Shown here piece by piece: positions 6,853-14,632 of a DNA stretch of 35,634 nucleotides. A program made the position numbers and the translations under genes. Under the pieces are notes generated by a model that saw only the letters and a list, made by a program, of their open reading frames with translations, was not told where the DNA came from and searched no databases. Within the stretch, counting starts at the first letter, position 1; every line of letters begins with the position of its first letter. The DNA is from Clostridiales bacterium (lineage in GTDB: Bacteria; Bacillota; Clostridia; TANB77; SIG350): contig SVGE01000010.1 in NCBI GenBank assembly GCA_015056545.1, positions 1 through 35,634 of the forward strand, given 5' to 3'.

Positions 6853-8154
6853 TTATTTTAATAAATCAATAGCTTTTTTAAGCTGATTATCTTTATTAAC
6901 ATTAGTATTTTCAATTATATAATCTGGTATAACACCTATACCATGTATTTTATTACCATTTGCTCTAAAATATTCTGATGTTGTTAATTTTAATCCTGTA
7001 CCATCTGCAATTGGTAATAATGACTGAACGACACCTTTACCAAATGTAGTTGTACCAACTATTTTAGCAATGCCATTATCTTGCAAGCAAGATGCCATAA
7101 TTTCTGATGCACTTGCACTACCTTCATTTACTAAAACAACCATTGGAATATCTATGTATCCTTTAACTGAATTAAACTCAGTTTTCTCCCCTTTTGCATC
7201 AATAGTAGATATTATATTGTTCCCTTCTGGTATTAATATATCGCAAATATTTAATACTTCATATAAAAGTCCACCTGGATTGTTTCTTAAATCTACAATT
7301 ATTCCTTTAACACCTTTATTTAATAAAGCAAAATATGCATCATAAAAATCTGAATATGTATTTTTATCAAAAGATTTAATATTAATATATCCAATATTAT
7401 TTTCAATTACTTCATATTCTAATTCATATAATTCTATTATCTTTCTTTCAACTTTTACTTTAAAAGTTTTATTTCCTCTTTGAATAGTTAACTCAATAAA
7501 TGTTCCCGCTTCTCCAGTTTTTATATAATTAGTAGCTTTATCTAAATCATCTCCTGTATATTTAACTCCATCTATTTCAATAATATAATCTTCTGGTTTT
7601 ATATCTACTAAAGAAGATGGACTTCCTTTAATAGGTGATATAACTTGAATTAAGTTTTTAGTTTCATCAATTGTTAAATATAGTCCAATACCTGTATATT
7701 CTCCTTCTGTTTCTGTCATTAAATCTTTATACTCTTCTTCATTCATATATACTGAATATTTATCACCTAATGCATTTACCAACCCTTTTATTGCACCTTC
7801 TTCTAAAGCATCTTCTGAATATTGTCCATAATAGCTTTCTTTTATAATAGTATATATTGCATCTAATTTAGTTATATCATTACTAATTTTTTCATCATTT
7901 TTACTGTTAATAATTATTGTATCATCCTTAAAATCTATCTCATCACCTAATACTGTTCCTAATTCTCTTAATGCAAGATATGTTCTTCCTTGATAATTAA
8001 GTACTGGCATTTGAGATACATATTCTTTTCCATTAAGTTTTATATCAAATGGAGATAAAAATACATTAGCTACTTGGCTACCAGCATACACCAAACTACT
8101 TAACATTAATGTTGATATACTTCCTATAACAAATCCTTTTATTTCTTTTTTCAT
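6853..8154 (-). CDS. S41 carboxy-terminal processing protease with stalk and PDZ domains
   Basis: A 433-residue secreted or membrane-anchored serine protease of the CtpA/CtpB type. Residues 1-25 form a signal/anchor helix. Residues 38-82 match the copper-amine-oxidase-N stalk domain (GRTYLALRELGTVLGDEI). A PDZ domain spans about 150-235 (EYTGIGLYL...IIEIDGVKYTG). The S41 core follows, with RNNPGG at 290-295, the nucleophile region NEGSASASE at 343-351 and the Lys in TTFGKG (K373), so the Ser/Lys dyad is intact. GGAGG precedes the ATG. In Clostridia and Bacilli such proteases act in sporulation signalling or envelope quality control; which one applies here is unknown. Confidence 0.93.
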   Translation of the reverse strand: MKKEIKGFVIGSISTLMLSSLVYAGSQVANVFLSPFDIKLNGKEYVSQMPVLNYQGRTYLALRELGTVLGDEIDFKDDTIIINSKNDEKISNDITKLDAIYTIIKESYYGQYSEDALEEGAIKGLVNALGDKYSVYMNEEEYKDLMTETEGEYTGIGLYLTIDETKNLIQVISPIKGSPSSLVDIKPEDYIIEIDGVKYTGDDLDKATNYIKTGEAGTFIELTIQRGNKTFKVKVERKIIELYELEYEVIENNIGYINIKSFDKNTYSDFYDAYFALLNKGVKGIIVDLRNNPGGLLYEVLNICDILIPEGNNIISTIDAKGEKTEFNSVKGYIDIPMVVLVNEGSASASEIMASCLQDNGIAKIVGTTTFGKGVVQSLLPIADGTGLKLTTSEYFRANGNKIHGIGVIPDYIIENTNVNKDNQLKKAIDLLK

Positions 8155-8165
8155 ATTCTTTCCTC

Positions 8166-9341
8166 CTATTTTAATTCATTATTTTTAATTTGAATTTCTA
8201 ACATATTATTACTAATAACTTCTTTTTCAAAATAAAATGCAACATAATCATCTGTTAAATAAAATTTAACTTTGCTTATATTTCTACTTAAAACACTATC
8301 ATTATACAATTGTCTATCATATTTTATTTGAAATTTATTAATTAATTTTTCATTTAATTCATTTTGCGAAAGATTATGTATATCTGATAATTCTAATTCT
8401 TTACCAGTTAACAAATCATAATTTTTGCTAATTCTTTCTATTTCAATTTGTTCTCCTATATATTTTTTAATATTAATTACATATGATATTGTTTTATAGT
8501 CTAAATATTTTTGTTCATAATTTTCTATAATATAGTAATTATATTGCTCTATAGGCTTGATTTGTTCTTGCATATTATCAGTTACTAAATTTTGAGAAGC
8601 AATACTCATCCCTATATTTTGAAGTATTCTTATATTCTCATTATATCTACTTTCCGCTTCTTGTTTAATTTTTTTATTTATTTTATCTATTACTTTACTC
8701 TGTTCATTCCTAGATAAAATAGGATAATTACATGTAACATTTCCTATTACAATTCCATCATTATTTACTATTGTTTCAGTTAATTGTTGTGATGTTATTT
8801 TACATTCTTTTTCTATAATATACTCATTATATATATTATTAGCTCTTTTTAAAAGTTCACTTTCATCTTCTATTATATATGTGGACTCATCTTCACATTC
8901 TTTATTTATGCTTATTTGCTTATTATCCTTAAAGTAATATTTAATTTGGTCTAAATTATTATTTGATGAAGTAATATACATAACTAATTTTCCTTCATCA
9001 GTATAATAAAACTTTTGATTATTAATTTTTTTATCAAAAGAAATAAACTCTACTGAATTTTTAGTCATATTTGTTCTTATTCCTATTTCAGTCATATTAT
9101 TATTTTGAATATATTTAGATACTTGTTTACCTAATAGATCACCATTTACTTGCCAATTTCTTGAATATAGTATTTCTTGTTTATTAATTTCTTGTATGTA
9201 TTTATCCATATCCATTATATTCAATAAATTATCTGTTGTTTCTGGAATTTCAGGCATTACAAAATTATTTTTAGGAATGAAAGCAAATATACCTAAACAT
9301 ATAATTAAAATTGAAATAATAATTAATATTATTTTTTTCAT
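8166..9341 (-). CDS. Membrane-anchored protein with DUF3298/RsiV-like C-terminus
   Basis: A 391-residue protein with one N-terminal hydrophobic helix (residues 3-24) and a long extracytoplasmic part. The last ~100 residues resemble the DUF3298 domain of RsiV-type proteins: YDLLTGKELELSDI, then a helix, then VKFYLTDDYVAFYFEKEV. No lipobox cysteine is apparent in a standard position (the only N-terminal Cys lies inside the helix), so it is likely an uncleaved anchor. It lies between the spermidine-synthase-like gene (15 bases) and the S41 protease gene (11 bases), so all three probably act at the membrane together (inference). Exact role unknown. Confidence 0.65.
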   Translation of the reverse strand: MKKIILIIISILIICLGIFAFIPKNNFVMPEIPETTDNLLNIMDMDKYIQEINKQEILYSRNWQVNGDLLGKQVSKYIQNNNMTEIGIRTNMTKNSVEFISFDKKINNQKFYYTDEGKLVMYITSSNNNLDQIKYYFKDNKQISINKECEDESTYIIEDESELLKRANNIYNEYIIEKECKITSQQLTETIVNNDGIVIGNVTCNYPILSRNEQSKVIDKINKKIKQEAESRYNENIRILQNIGMSIASQNLVTDNMQEQIKPIEQYNYYIIENYEQKYLDYKTISYVINIKKYIGEQIEIERISKNYDLLTGKELELSDIHNLSQNELNEKLINKFQIKYDRQLYNDSVLSRNISKVKFYLTDDYVAFYFEKEVISNNMLEIQIKNNELK

Positions 9342-9356
9342 TTTTCTTCACCTTTT

Positions 9357-10877
9357 CTATCTATAAAATCTTGGTATTAAATTATCTACTGGGCAGTAAT
9401 TATCTGTTAATACTATTTCGTCATCTTCTATATAAATATCTACAGCTCCATCTATATTTAATTCTATATCTGTAGCTATAACCATAATATTATCTGCCTT
9501 AGTTTTATCTTGAAGATATAATTCATAATTACATGGTATAGTATAGACATTTTTAAAAAATTGCTTCAAAGTATTTATTTCTGCTTTTATAAATTTTGAA
9601 TCTTCTCCTTGAGTTGCAGATATTATATTAGTTAAATAAAGCCCATTTTCATTTAATGAATTATATATTTTTTCAACAGCTTCTTTTGTAGTTAATGTAG
9701 CTGCTGGCGTTCCTCCTGCAAAAGCATCATTTAATATTGCATCATATTTTTTAGTATTTTTATTTAAATATGTTCTTCCATCATCAGCGATAAAATTAAT
9801 TCTTTCTTGACCATATTCATTTATTAAATCATCTACAAAAAAATATTTCTTAGATAATTCAATTACTTTCTCATCTATTTCAACAACATCCATTTTCTTA
9901 TCTGAATAATGGCTAATATAATATTTAGGATATGAATTCCCAGCACCACCTATCATTAAAACATTGTCTATTTTATTTGGTGATTTGAACATTAAATCAT
10001 AATATTTTGTATATTCAAAAACTAATTCATACTTATCTTCATTAATATATGAACCTGATTCACTACCATTATCTATTTCAAGCATTCTATAAGGTTTCCC
10101 ATTATTTTCAACATTATATATTAATACTTTTCCATATTCAGTATCATATTCTACAAAAGTATTAAATTCACCATTTAAAACTGCTTTACCATTGCTAGCA
10201 TTTACCTTTATTGAATTTATCATTGTAAAAATAATTGATATAATACAAATTAAACTTAAAAAATATATAATATTATTTTTCTTATTAAATTTAATTTCTT
10301 CAATTATATATATTAAAAGTATTACAACAATTGCTAAACCATAAAGTAATTGTTTGCTTCCAATATTAGGTACTAACCAAAACCCTCCTAAAAATGTACC
10401 AAATATTCCTCCTAATGTTGATATAGCTGAAATACTTCCTGTTGTTTTACCAACTTTATCTATGCTTTCTAGTTTTAATTTAATAATATTTGGAGTTATA
10501 ATACCTATTAACATTGATGGTATAAAAAATAATAAAATTGTAGATATAATTGCTCCTAGTTTAATATTAGTTATAAAATACGTAATTAATACTAATAAAC
10601 TTTGTTCTAATATAGGTATTAAAAGAATTGTAAATGTAATTAATATCAATAATATCTTTAATACTTTTTTAATATTGGGATAATCATTTTTATCTGCAAT
10701 AATTCCACCTAAAAAATTACCTATACTACTACTTAATAAAATAATTCCTATAACACTTGTCCATACCATATTACTACTTCCAAAATACGGTGATAAAATC
10801 CTTGAAGCTATTAATTCAAGTATCATATATACTGCATTTATTATAAATATTAAAACTTCAAATCTATATTTTTTCAT
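9357..10877 (-). CDS. Membrane protein fused to a spermidine-synthase-like domain
   Basis: A 506-residue two-part protein. Roughly residues 1-225 hold several hydrophobic helices of the kind seen in fused MFS/spermidine synthases. From about residue 240 a Rossmann-type aminopropyltransferase-like domain follows, with MIGGAGNSYPKY (about 309), VVEIDEKVIELSKKYF (about 329), the DDGRTYL loop (about 365) and ILNDAFAGG (about 381). It binds decarboxylated S-adenosylmethionine or another adenosyl donor in related proteins, but many fused forms have no proven polyamine activity. GGAGG precedes the ATG. It is the first gene of the seven-gene operon. Confidence 0.88.
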   Translation of the reverse strand: MKKYRFEVLIFIINAVYMILELIASRILSPYFGSSNMVWTSVIGIILLSSSIGNFLGGIIADKNDYPNIKKVLKILLILITFTILLIPILEQSLLVLITYFITNIKLGAIISTILLFFIPSMLIGIITPNIIKLKLESIDKVGKTTGSISAISTLGGIFGTFLGGFWLVPNIGSKQLLYGLAIVVILLIYIIEEIKFNKKNNIIYFLSLICIISIIFTMINSIKVNASNGKAVLNGEFNTFVEYDTEYGKVLIYNVENNGKPYRMLEIDNGSESGSYINEDKYELVFEYTKYYDLMFKSPNKIDNVLMIGGAGNSYPKYYISHYSDKKMDVVEIDEKVIELSKKYFFVDDLINEYGQERINFIADDGRTYLNKNTKKYDAILNDAFAGGTPAATLTTKEAVEKIYNSLNENGLYLTNIISATQGEDSKFIKAEINTLKQFFKNVYTIPCNYELYLQDKTKADNIMVIATDIELNIDGAVDIYIEDDEIVLTDNYCPVDNLIPRFYR

Positions 10878-10906
10878 TTAATTTACCTCCAATATAATCT
10901 ATGCAT

Positions 10907-10915
10907 ATTTTATCA
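10907..10915 (-). promoter_or_regulatory. Extended -10 promoter of the seven-gene operon
   Basis: The minus strand reads TGATAAAAT about 30 bases before the first start codon; the -35 region is poor. It lies between the terminator of cwlD and the spermidine-synthase-like gene. Confidence 0.4.
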
Positions 10916-10953
10916 TATATAAATTAATTAATCTATTATATATATAAATTTAA

Positions 10954-10985
10954 TCAAAAAAAGATATAGAATAAATCTATATCTT
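10954..10985 (-). terminator. cwlD: Terminator of cwlD
   Basis: On the minus strand AAGATATAGA (10976-10985) pairs with TCTATATCTT (10961-10970), followed by TTTTTTGATT. The first arm overlaps the cwlD stop codon. Confidence 0.8.
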
Positions 10986-11688
10986 AATTATTATACCAAC
11001 TAATTATTCCATTGGCTATTCCTTGTGCTATTTGATTCTGATATTCTTCTGTATTGAGTCTTTGAGCTTCATCTTTATTAGATAAAAAACCACATTCTAT
11101 TAATATAGCTGGAATTGTAGATTTTTCAATTATTTTTACACCATTTATCTCCATAGCTACTCTGTTATTTTCTATTTGTGTAGTAGTTTTTATATTTTCT
11201 TGTATTAATTTTGCTACTTCACTACTATATACACAATTTTTTTTATAAAAAGTTTGCCACCCAGAATATTTTTCTTGTGGGAAACTATTCATATGTATTG
11301 ATACTAATAAATTTGCATTACTATTATTTACTATTTCTACTCTTTTGTTTAAATCTTGATTTTTTCTTGATTTAATTTTCTCTTCTTCATTATCACACAA
11401 ATCATTATCATCTTTTCTAGTTAAAATAACCTTTATTCCTTCTTTTTCTAGTATTTCTTTTACCTTTAATGTTATTTTTAAATTTAAATCTTTTTCAAGT
11501 AATCCATTTTTTGCCTCTGCACCACCATCTATTCCACCATGCCCAGCATCTAATACTATTATTTTTTCTACCACACTATTTGTTACAGGTACTGTAAACA
11601 TATAACTAAATGCAAAAACAATTAATACAATTCCTATAACAGGAATTATATATTTAACTTTTAATACTTTTTCTTTAATAAAATTCAC
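10984..11688 (-). CDS. cwlD: N-acetylmuramoyl-L-alanine amidase, CwlD-like
   Basis: A zinc amidase (Amidase_3 family) that removes stem peptides from muramic acid; CwlD does this for muramic-lactam formation in spore cortex. One N-terminal helix anchors it. Zinc ligands and catalytic residues are visible: LDAGHGGID (His), GLLEKDLN (Glu), LVSIHMNSF (His) and ILIECGFLSN (catalytic Glu). The WQTFYKK segment and the divergent gerM-like neighbour support CwlD over vegetative amidases. The start is taken as GTG at 11686-11688, where GGAGGGAG stands 5 bases upstream; the ATG at 11703 has no ribosome site and overlaps this one. Confidence 0.88.
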   Translation of the reverse strand: MNFIKEKVLKVKYIIPVIGIVLIVFAFSYMFTVPVTNSVVEKIIVLDAGHGGIDGGAEAKNGLLEKDLNLKITLKVKEILEKEGIKVILTRKDDNDLCDNEEEKIKSRKNQDLNKRVEIVNNSNANLLVSIHMNSFPQEKYSGWQTFYKKNCVYSSEVAKLIQENIKTTTQIENNRVAMEINGVKIIEKSTIPAILIECGFLSNKDEAQRLNTEEYQNQIAQGIANGIISWYNN

Positions 11689-11818
11689 AATATCTCCCTC
11701 CATAATAATCTATATTTTAAAAATATTATTTTATGATTTTTTATATATTAAACTTTTATGTACAAACATGAATTTTTTTTATTTACTTGAATACAATTAA
11801 GCAAAGGAGGATAAGTAT

Positions 11819-12364
11819 ATGATTAAAAAAGTATTTTTTATATTAATAATAATTGCAGGAATATTTGGTGTTGGTTATTACATATATAGTAATGTTTCAT
11901 TTGTTGAAGATATTGCAGAAGTTCCTATTGATGAGCCTCAAGTAAAAGAAGATGTTGTAGGTAATTTAAGTATTTATCTTATAAATAAAGATACAAATGA
12001 AATTCAAAAAGAAATTAGAAGTGTTTCTTTAAAAGATTTAAATTCATCGCCATATGAAACTATATTAAATGAACTTAAATTAGCTTCTACATCTTCAAAT
12101 CTATTAGCACCTATACCTGAAAATTGTTTAATACTTTCTGTTACAAGTAATCAAAATATATTAGAAATTACTTTATCTGAAGATTTTATTAAACAAGATA
12201 CTCAAAATGGAATTGATAAGCTAATATTAAAAAGTATTGTTACAACAATTAATAATTTAAAAGAAATTGATGGTATTAGAATTATTATAGAAAATAATAA
12301 TTCTCCTATATTAGGTAATTATAGTTTAGAAAATATTTATACAATATCTGATTTTAAAGAATAA
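11819..12364 (+). CDS. gerM: GerMN-domain protein, GerM-like
   Basis: A 181-residue protein with an N-terminal membrane helix (residues 3-24), a short acidic linker and a GerMN domain (about 48-175). The domain shows SIYLINKDTNEIQKEIRSV, an NELKLASTSSNLLAPIPEN helix-turn and ILEITLSEDFIK. In Bacillus subtilis GerM helps form the forespore-mother cell channel and is needed for normal germination. Length is about half that of B. subtilis GerM (which has two GerMN domains), so this is a single-domain form. AAAGGAGG precedes the ATG. Divergence from cwlD supports a sporulation role. A CATGAAT...GAATACAATT arrangement upstream vaguely resembles a sporulation-sigma promoter. Confidence 0.8.
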   Translation: MIKKVFFILIIIAGIFGVGYYIYSNVSFVEDIAEVPIDEPQVKEDVVGNLSIYLINKDTNEIQKEIRSVSLKDLNSSPYETILNELKLASTSSNLLAPIPENCLILSVTSNQNILEITLSEDFIKQDTQNGIDKLILKSIVTTINNLKEIDGIRIIIENNNSPILGNYSLENIYTISDFKE

Positions 12365-12371
12365 TTTCGGA

Positions 12372-12413
12372 AGCAATAAATTTGAATAATTCATATTTAT
12401 TGCTTTATTTTAT
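12372..12413 (+). terminator. Terminator of gerM
   Basis: AGCAATAAATTTGAA (12372-12386) pairs with TTCATATTTATTGCT (12390-12404), with one mismatch, followed by TTATTTTATT. Confidence 0.8.
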
Positions 12414-12415
12414 TG

Positions 12416-12445
12416 TTGACATAATTTTATATTCCATGTTATACT
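12416..12445 (+). promoter_or_regulatory. Sigma-A-type promoter of the SPFH gene
   Basis: -35 TTGACA (12416-12421), 18-bp spacer and extended -10 TGT-TATACT (12437-12445). It implies an untranslated leader of about 160 bases before the SPFH start. I see only a weak hairpin in it (TTTCTT/AAGAAA near 12502-12527). Confidence 0.7.
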
Positions 12446-12613
12446 TATATGGCAAATTAATTTTTATTTTACAATATTCATCTATTGAATGTTTCGTTTA
12501 GTTTCTTATTATAATTGAAAGAAGAAATAATATATGTAAAAACCATTGCTTTTATTTTTTTTATATGATATATATTAATTACAAATAAAAAGTAATTTAA
12601 GGAGGTTTTTTTT

Positions 12614-13786
12614 ATGGGTTTAATAAAAGCAGCTGCAAGCGCAATAGGTAGCACTTTCCATGATCAATGGAAAGAAGTCATTAGATGTGACGATATGGAC
12701 AACAACACTCTAATGGTGAAAAAAACAAATGATACAGGGGTTTTAACTAAAAAAAGTACAATAATTGTTGCTCCTGGCCAATTAGCTGTTATCTATGATA
12801 ATGGTAGAATAGTAGATGCAACAGCAGAAGAAGGGGTATATTCATTTGATGAATCAACTTCTCCATCTTTCTTTGCAGGACAATTCGGTGATGTTTTCAA
12901 AGAAATGTGGGAAAGATTCACTTATGGTGGTGGAACAGCAAAACAACAAGCTGTATTCTTCTTTAATCTAAAAGAAATTTTAGATAATAAATTTGGAACA
13001 CCTGCTCCAATTCCTTATGGTGATTGGGGACATCCTGTTATGAATGCAAGAAATAACAGCTACATCCCTCTTAGTGTAGAAATTAAATGTTTTGGTAAAT
13101 ATACATTTAAAATTGTTGACCCAGCAGTTTTCATGAGAGAATTAGCTGGAACAGCAAATATCTATACTAAAGAAATGGTTGAAGATGCAATCAGAACAGA
13201 GGTTATAGGGGTATTCACAAATCTATTAAATAGCTTAAGCTCAGAAGAACATAAAGTTGCTGCTCTTCAATTGCCAAATAAAACTGATGAAATCAAGAAA
13301 ATGATGGATGAAGTTATGTATGATGAACAAATCAGAAGAAGAGGTTTATCTATAATTTCATTTATTGTTGAATCAGTTACATTAACAGATGATTCTAAAG
13401 ATAAAATTGACGAGTATGAACTTGGTGGAGATGTATATGCTCAAAAAGCTAAACTTGTTGATTCTTATGGTGAAGCATTAAAATCTGCTGCTGCAAATGA
13501 AGCAGGTGCTATGAATGGATTTATGGGCATGGGATTCATGAACATGAATGCAGGTAATATGGCTGGTGGAGCTGTATCTAGTGCTATGAACCAACCAATG
13601 CCAACTGCCGAGGACATGCAAAAAAATAATATAAACGCAAAGAAATGTCCAAAATGCGGTGCAAGTGTAACAGGTAAGTTCTGCTCTGAATGTGGTACAG
13701 AAGTAGCTGAAAAGAAATGTCCAAAATGTGGTGCTACTATAACAGGTAAATTCTGTTCTGAATGTGGTGCTAACACAGAAGAATAA
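12614..13786 (+). CDS. SPFH-domain protein with two C-terminal zinc ribbons
   Basis: A 390-residue cytoplasmic protein of the YdjI/'virion core-like' SPFH group. The N-terminal part (about 1-290) holds the SPFH fold (NTLMVKKTND...APGQLAVIYDNGRIVDATAEEGVY). A Gly/Met/Asn-rich linker (about 295-335) follows, then two near-identical zinc ribbons, CPKCGASVTGKFCSECG and CPKCGATITGKFCSECG. B. subtilis YdjI acts with YdjG/YdjH to recruit PspA-type stress proteins to membranes; a similar scaffold role here is inference. AAGGAGG lies close upstream. The gene uses more C-ending codons than its neighbours, suggesting high expression. It has its own promoter and a strong terminator. Confidence 0.9.
   Translation: MGLIKAAASAIGSTFHDQWKEVIRCDDMDNNTLMVKKTNDTGVLTKKSTIIVAPGQLAVIYDNGRIVDATAEEGVYSFDESTSPSFFAGQFGDVFKEMWERFTYGGGTAKQQAVFFFNLKEILDNKFGTPAPIPYGDWGHPVMNARNNSYIPLSVEIKCFGKYTFKIVDPAVFMRELAGTANIYTKEMVEDAIRTEVIGVFTNLLNSLSSEEHKVAALQLPNKTDEIKKMMDEVMYDEQIRRRGLSIISFIVESVTLTDDSKDKIDEYELGGDVYAQKAKLVDSYGEALKSAAANEAGAMNGFMGMGFMNMNAGNMAGGAVSSAMNQPMPTAEDMQKNNINAKKCPKCGASVTGKFCSECGTEVAEKKCPKCGATITGKFCSECGANTEE
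13653..13771 (+). repeat. Tandem duplication encoding two zinc ribbons
   Basis: Two units of about 55 bases (near 13653-13709 and 13713-13771) share most bases, including AAATGTCCAAAATG and GAATGTGGT. They encode the duplicated CxxC...CxxC ribbons of the SPFH protein. Confidence 0.85.
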
Positions 13787-13801
13787 ATAATTTCTTAAGA
13801 T

Positions 13802-13833
13802 AAAAAGGTCAATTCATTTGAATTGACCTTTTT
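13802..13833. terminator. Bidirectional terminator between SPFH and mecA-like genes
   Basis: Perfect 15-bp arms: AAAAAGGTCAATTCA (13802-13816) and TGAATTGACCTTTTT (13819-13833) with a 2-base centre, giving a T-run on both strands. It serves the two convergent genes; its end overlaps the stop codon of the minus-strand gene. Confidence 0.92.
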
Positions 13834-14446
13834 AATAATATTTATTAATTTTTTGTATTGCATTATTTTCTATAATTACTTCACCATATTCAATTAATCT
13901 ACTCTCAAATAAACTTGAATTTTGAATATGATTACTATATTCAGATAAAACAAAATGAACCTTATTTTGTAATTTCTTATTTTCATTTAAATTGTATAAT
14001 ACTAAAAAATACTTATCATTGTATTTAAATAATGTATTAATGTATTTTTGAGGAAATCTTTTAAATTTATTACTAAAAGCTACAAAATCTTCAAAACTAT
14101 TAAACATATATATATTCACATTATTCTCTATATTAGCTTCTTTTCTTCTTACTTTAAGCTCTGGTGGATGTCTTAATGAATTATTCTCTATATTAACACC
14201 ATTTCCAATTTTAGTAACAGTTAAAATAAATCCTTCTGAAACACTATAATTTCCCTCAACTAATATTTGTGAATCAGATAAATCAAAATCACAAGTCATT
14301 TCTGCTTCATGTAAAATATCCCAAAATATTTCTTGTGTATCAAAACTATTTTTGCTTAATCTGTATAAATCTATGTTTTTATCTAATAAATCTTGTTTAG
14401 ATAAAAATATTTTTAATTTATTATCATCTATTTTTTCAATTTTCAT
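13832..14446 (-). CDS. mecA: MecA-like adaptor protein
   Basis: A 204-residue protein matching the MecA family, which delivers substrates to the ClpC/ClpP protease. The start MKIEKIDDNKLKIFLSKQDL matches the N-terminal domain that recognises substrates. QEIFWDILHEAE and the EGFILTVTKIG strand also fit. The C-terminal half (FNSFEDFVAFSNKF..., DKYFLVLYNLNENKK) corresponds to the ClpC-binding domain. The central linker is short and length is near the family norm. AAGGGGTG precedes the ATG. It is a single-gene unit with a consensus promoter lying inside a large palindrome, so it is probably repressor-controlled. Confidence 0.8.
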   Translation of the reverse strand: MKIEKIDDNKLKIFLSKQDLLDKNIDLYRLSKNSFDTQEIFWDILHEAEMTCDFDLSDSQILVEGNYSVSEGFILTVTKIGNGVNIENNSLRHPPELKVRRKEANIENNVNIYMFNSFEDFVAFSNKFKRFPQKYINTLFKYNDKYFLVLYNLNENKKLQNKVHFVLSEYSNHIQNSSLFESRLIEYGEVIIENNAIQKINKYY

Positions 14447-14473
14447 AGAGTATCACCCCTTGTATGTAAAGTC

Positions 14474-14508
14474 TAATATATTATACTCGTATAATATATT
14501 ATTGTCAA
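14474..14508 (-). promoter_or_regulatory. Consensus promoter of mecA overlapping a perfect palindrome
   Basis: Minus strand: -35 TTGACA (14503-14508), 17-bp spacer, -10 TATAAT (14480-14485), all consensus. TAATATATTATAC (14474-14486) and its exact reverse complement (14489-14501) make a 28-bp perfect palindrome covering the -10 and spacer. Such a strong promoter under a palindrome suggests an operator for a dimeric repressor. Confidence 0.75.
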
Positions 14509-14578
14509 ACAAAAAATATATTTTTTATAAAATATATCAATACATTGTATGAAAATCTTTTTATTGTGTTACAACAAA

Positions 14579-14620
14579 AAATAAAAACTTCAAATCTATT
14601 TCAAAATGAAGTTTTTATTT
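14579..14620 (-). terminator. Terminator of the pilin-like/leucine-rich-repeat gene
   Basis: Arms AAATAAAAACTTCA (14579-14592) and TGAAGTTTTTATTT (14607-14620) are perfect complements. On the minus strand the second arm continues into a T-rich tail. Confidence 0.85.
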
Positions 14621-14632
14621 CCATATTATTTA

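Noticed and set aside
11780-11806. Sporulation sigma-factor promoter before gerM
   Set aside because: CATGAAT and GAATACAATT only loosely match sigma-E/K type boxes, and in such AT-rich sequence chance matches are common. Mentioned in the gerM entry but not listed as a feature.
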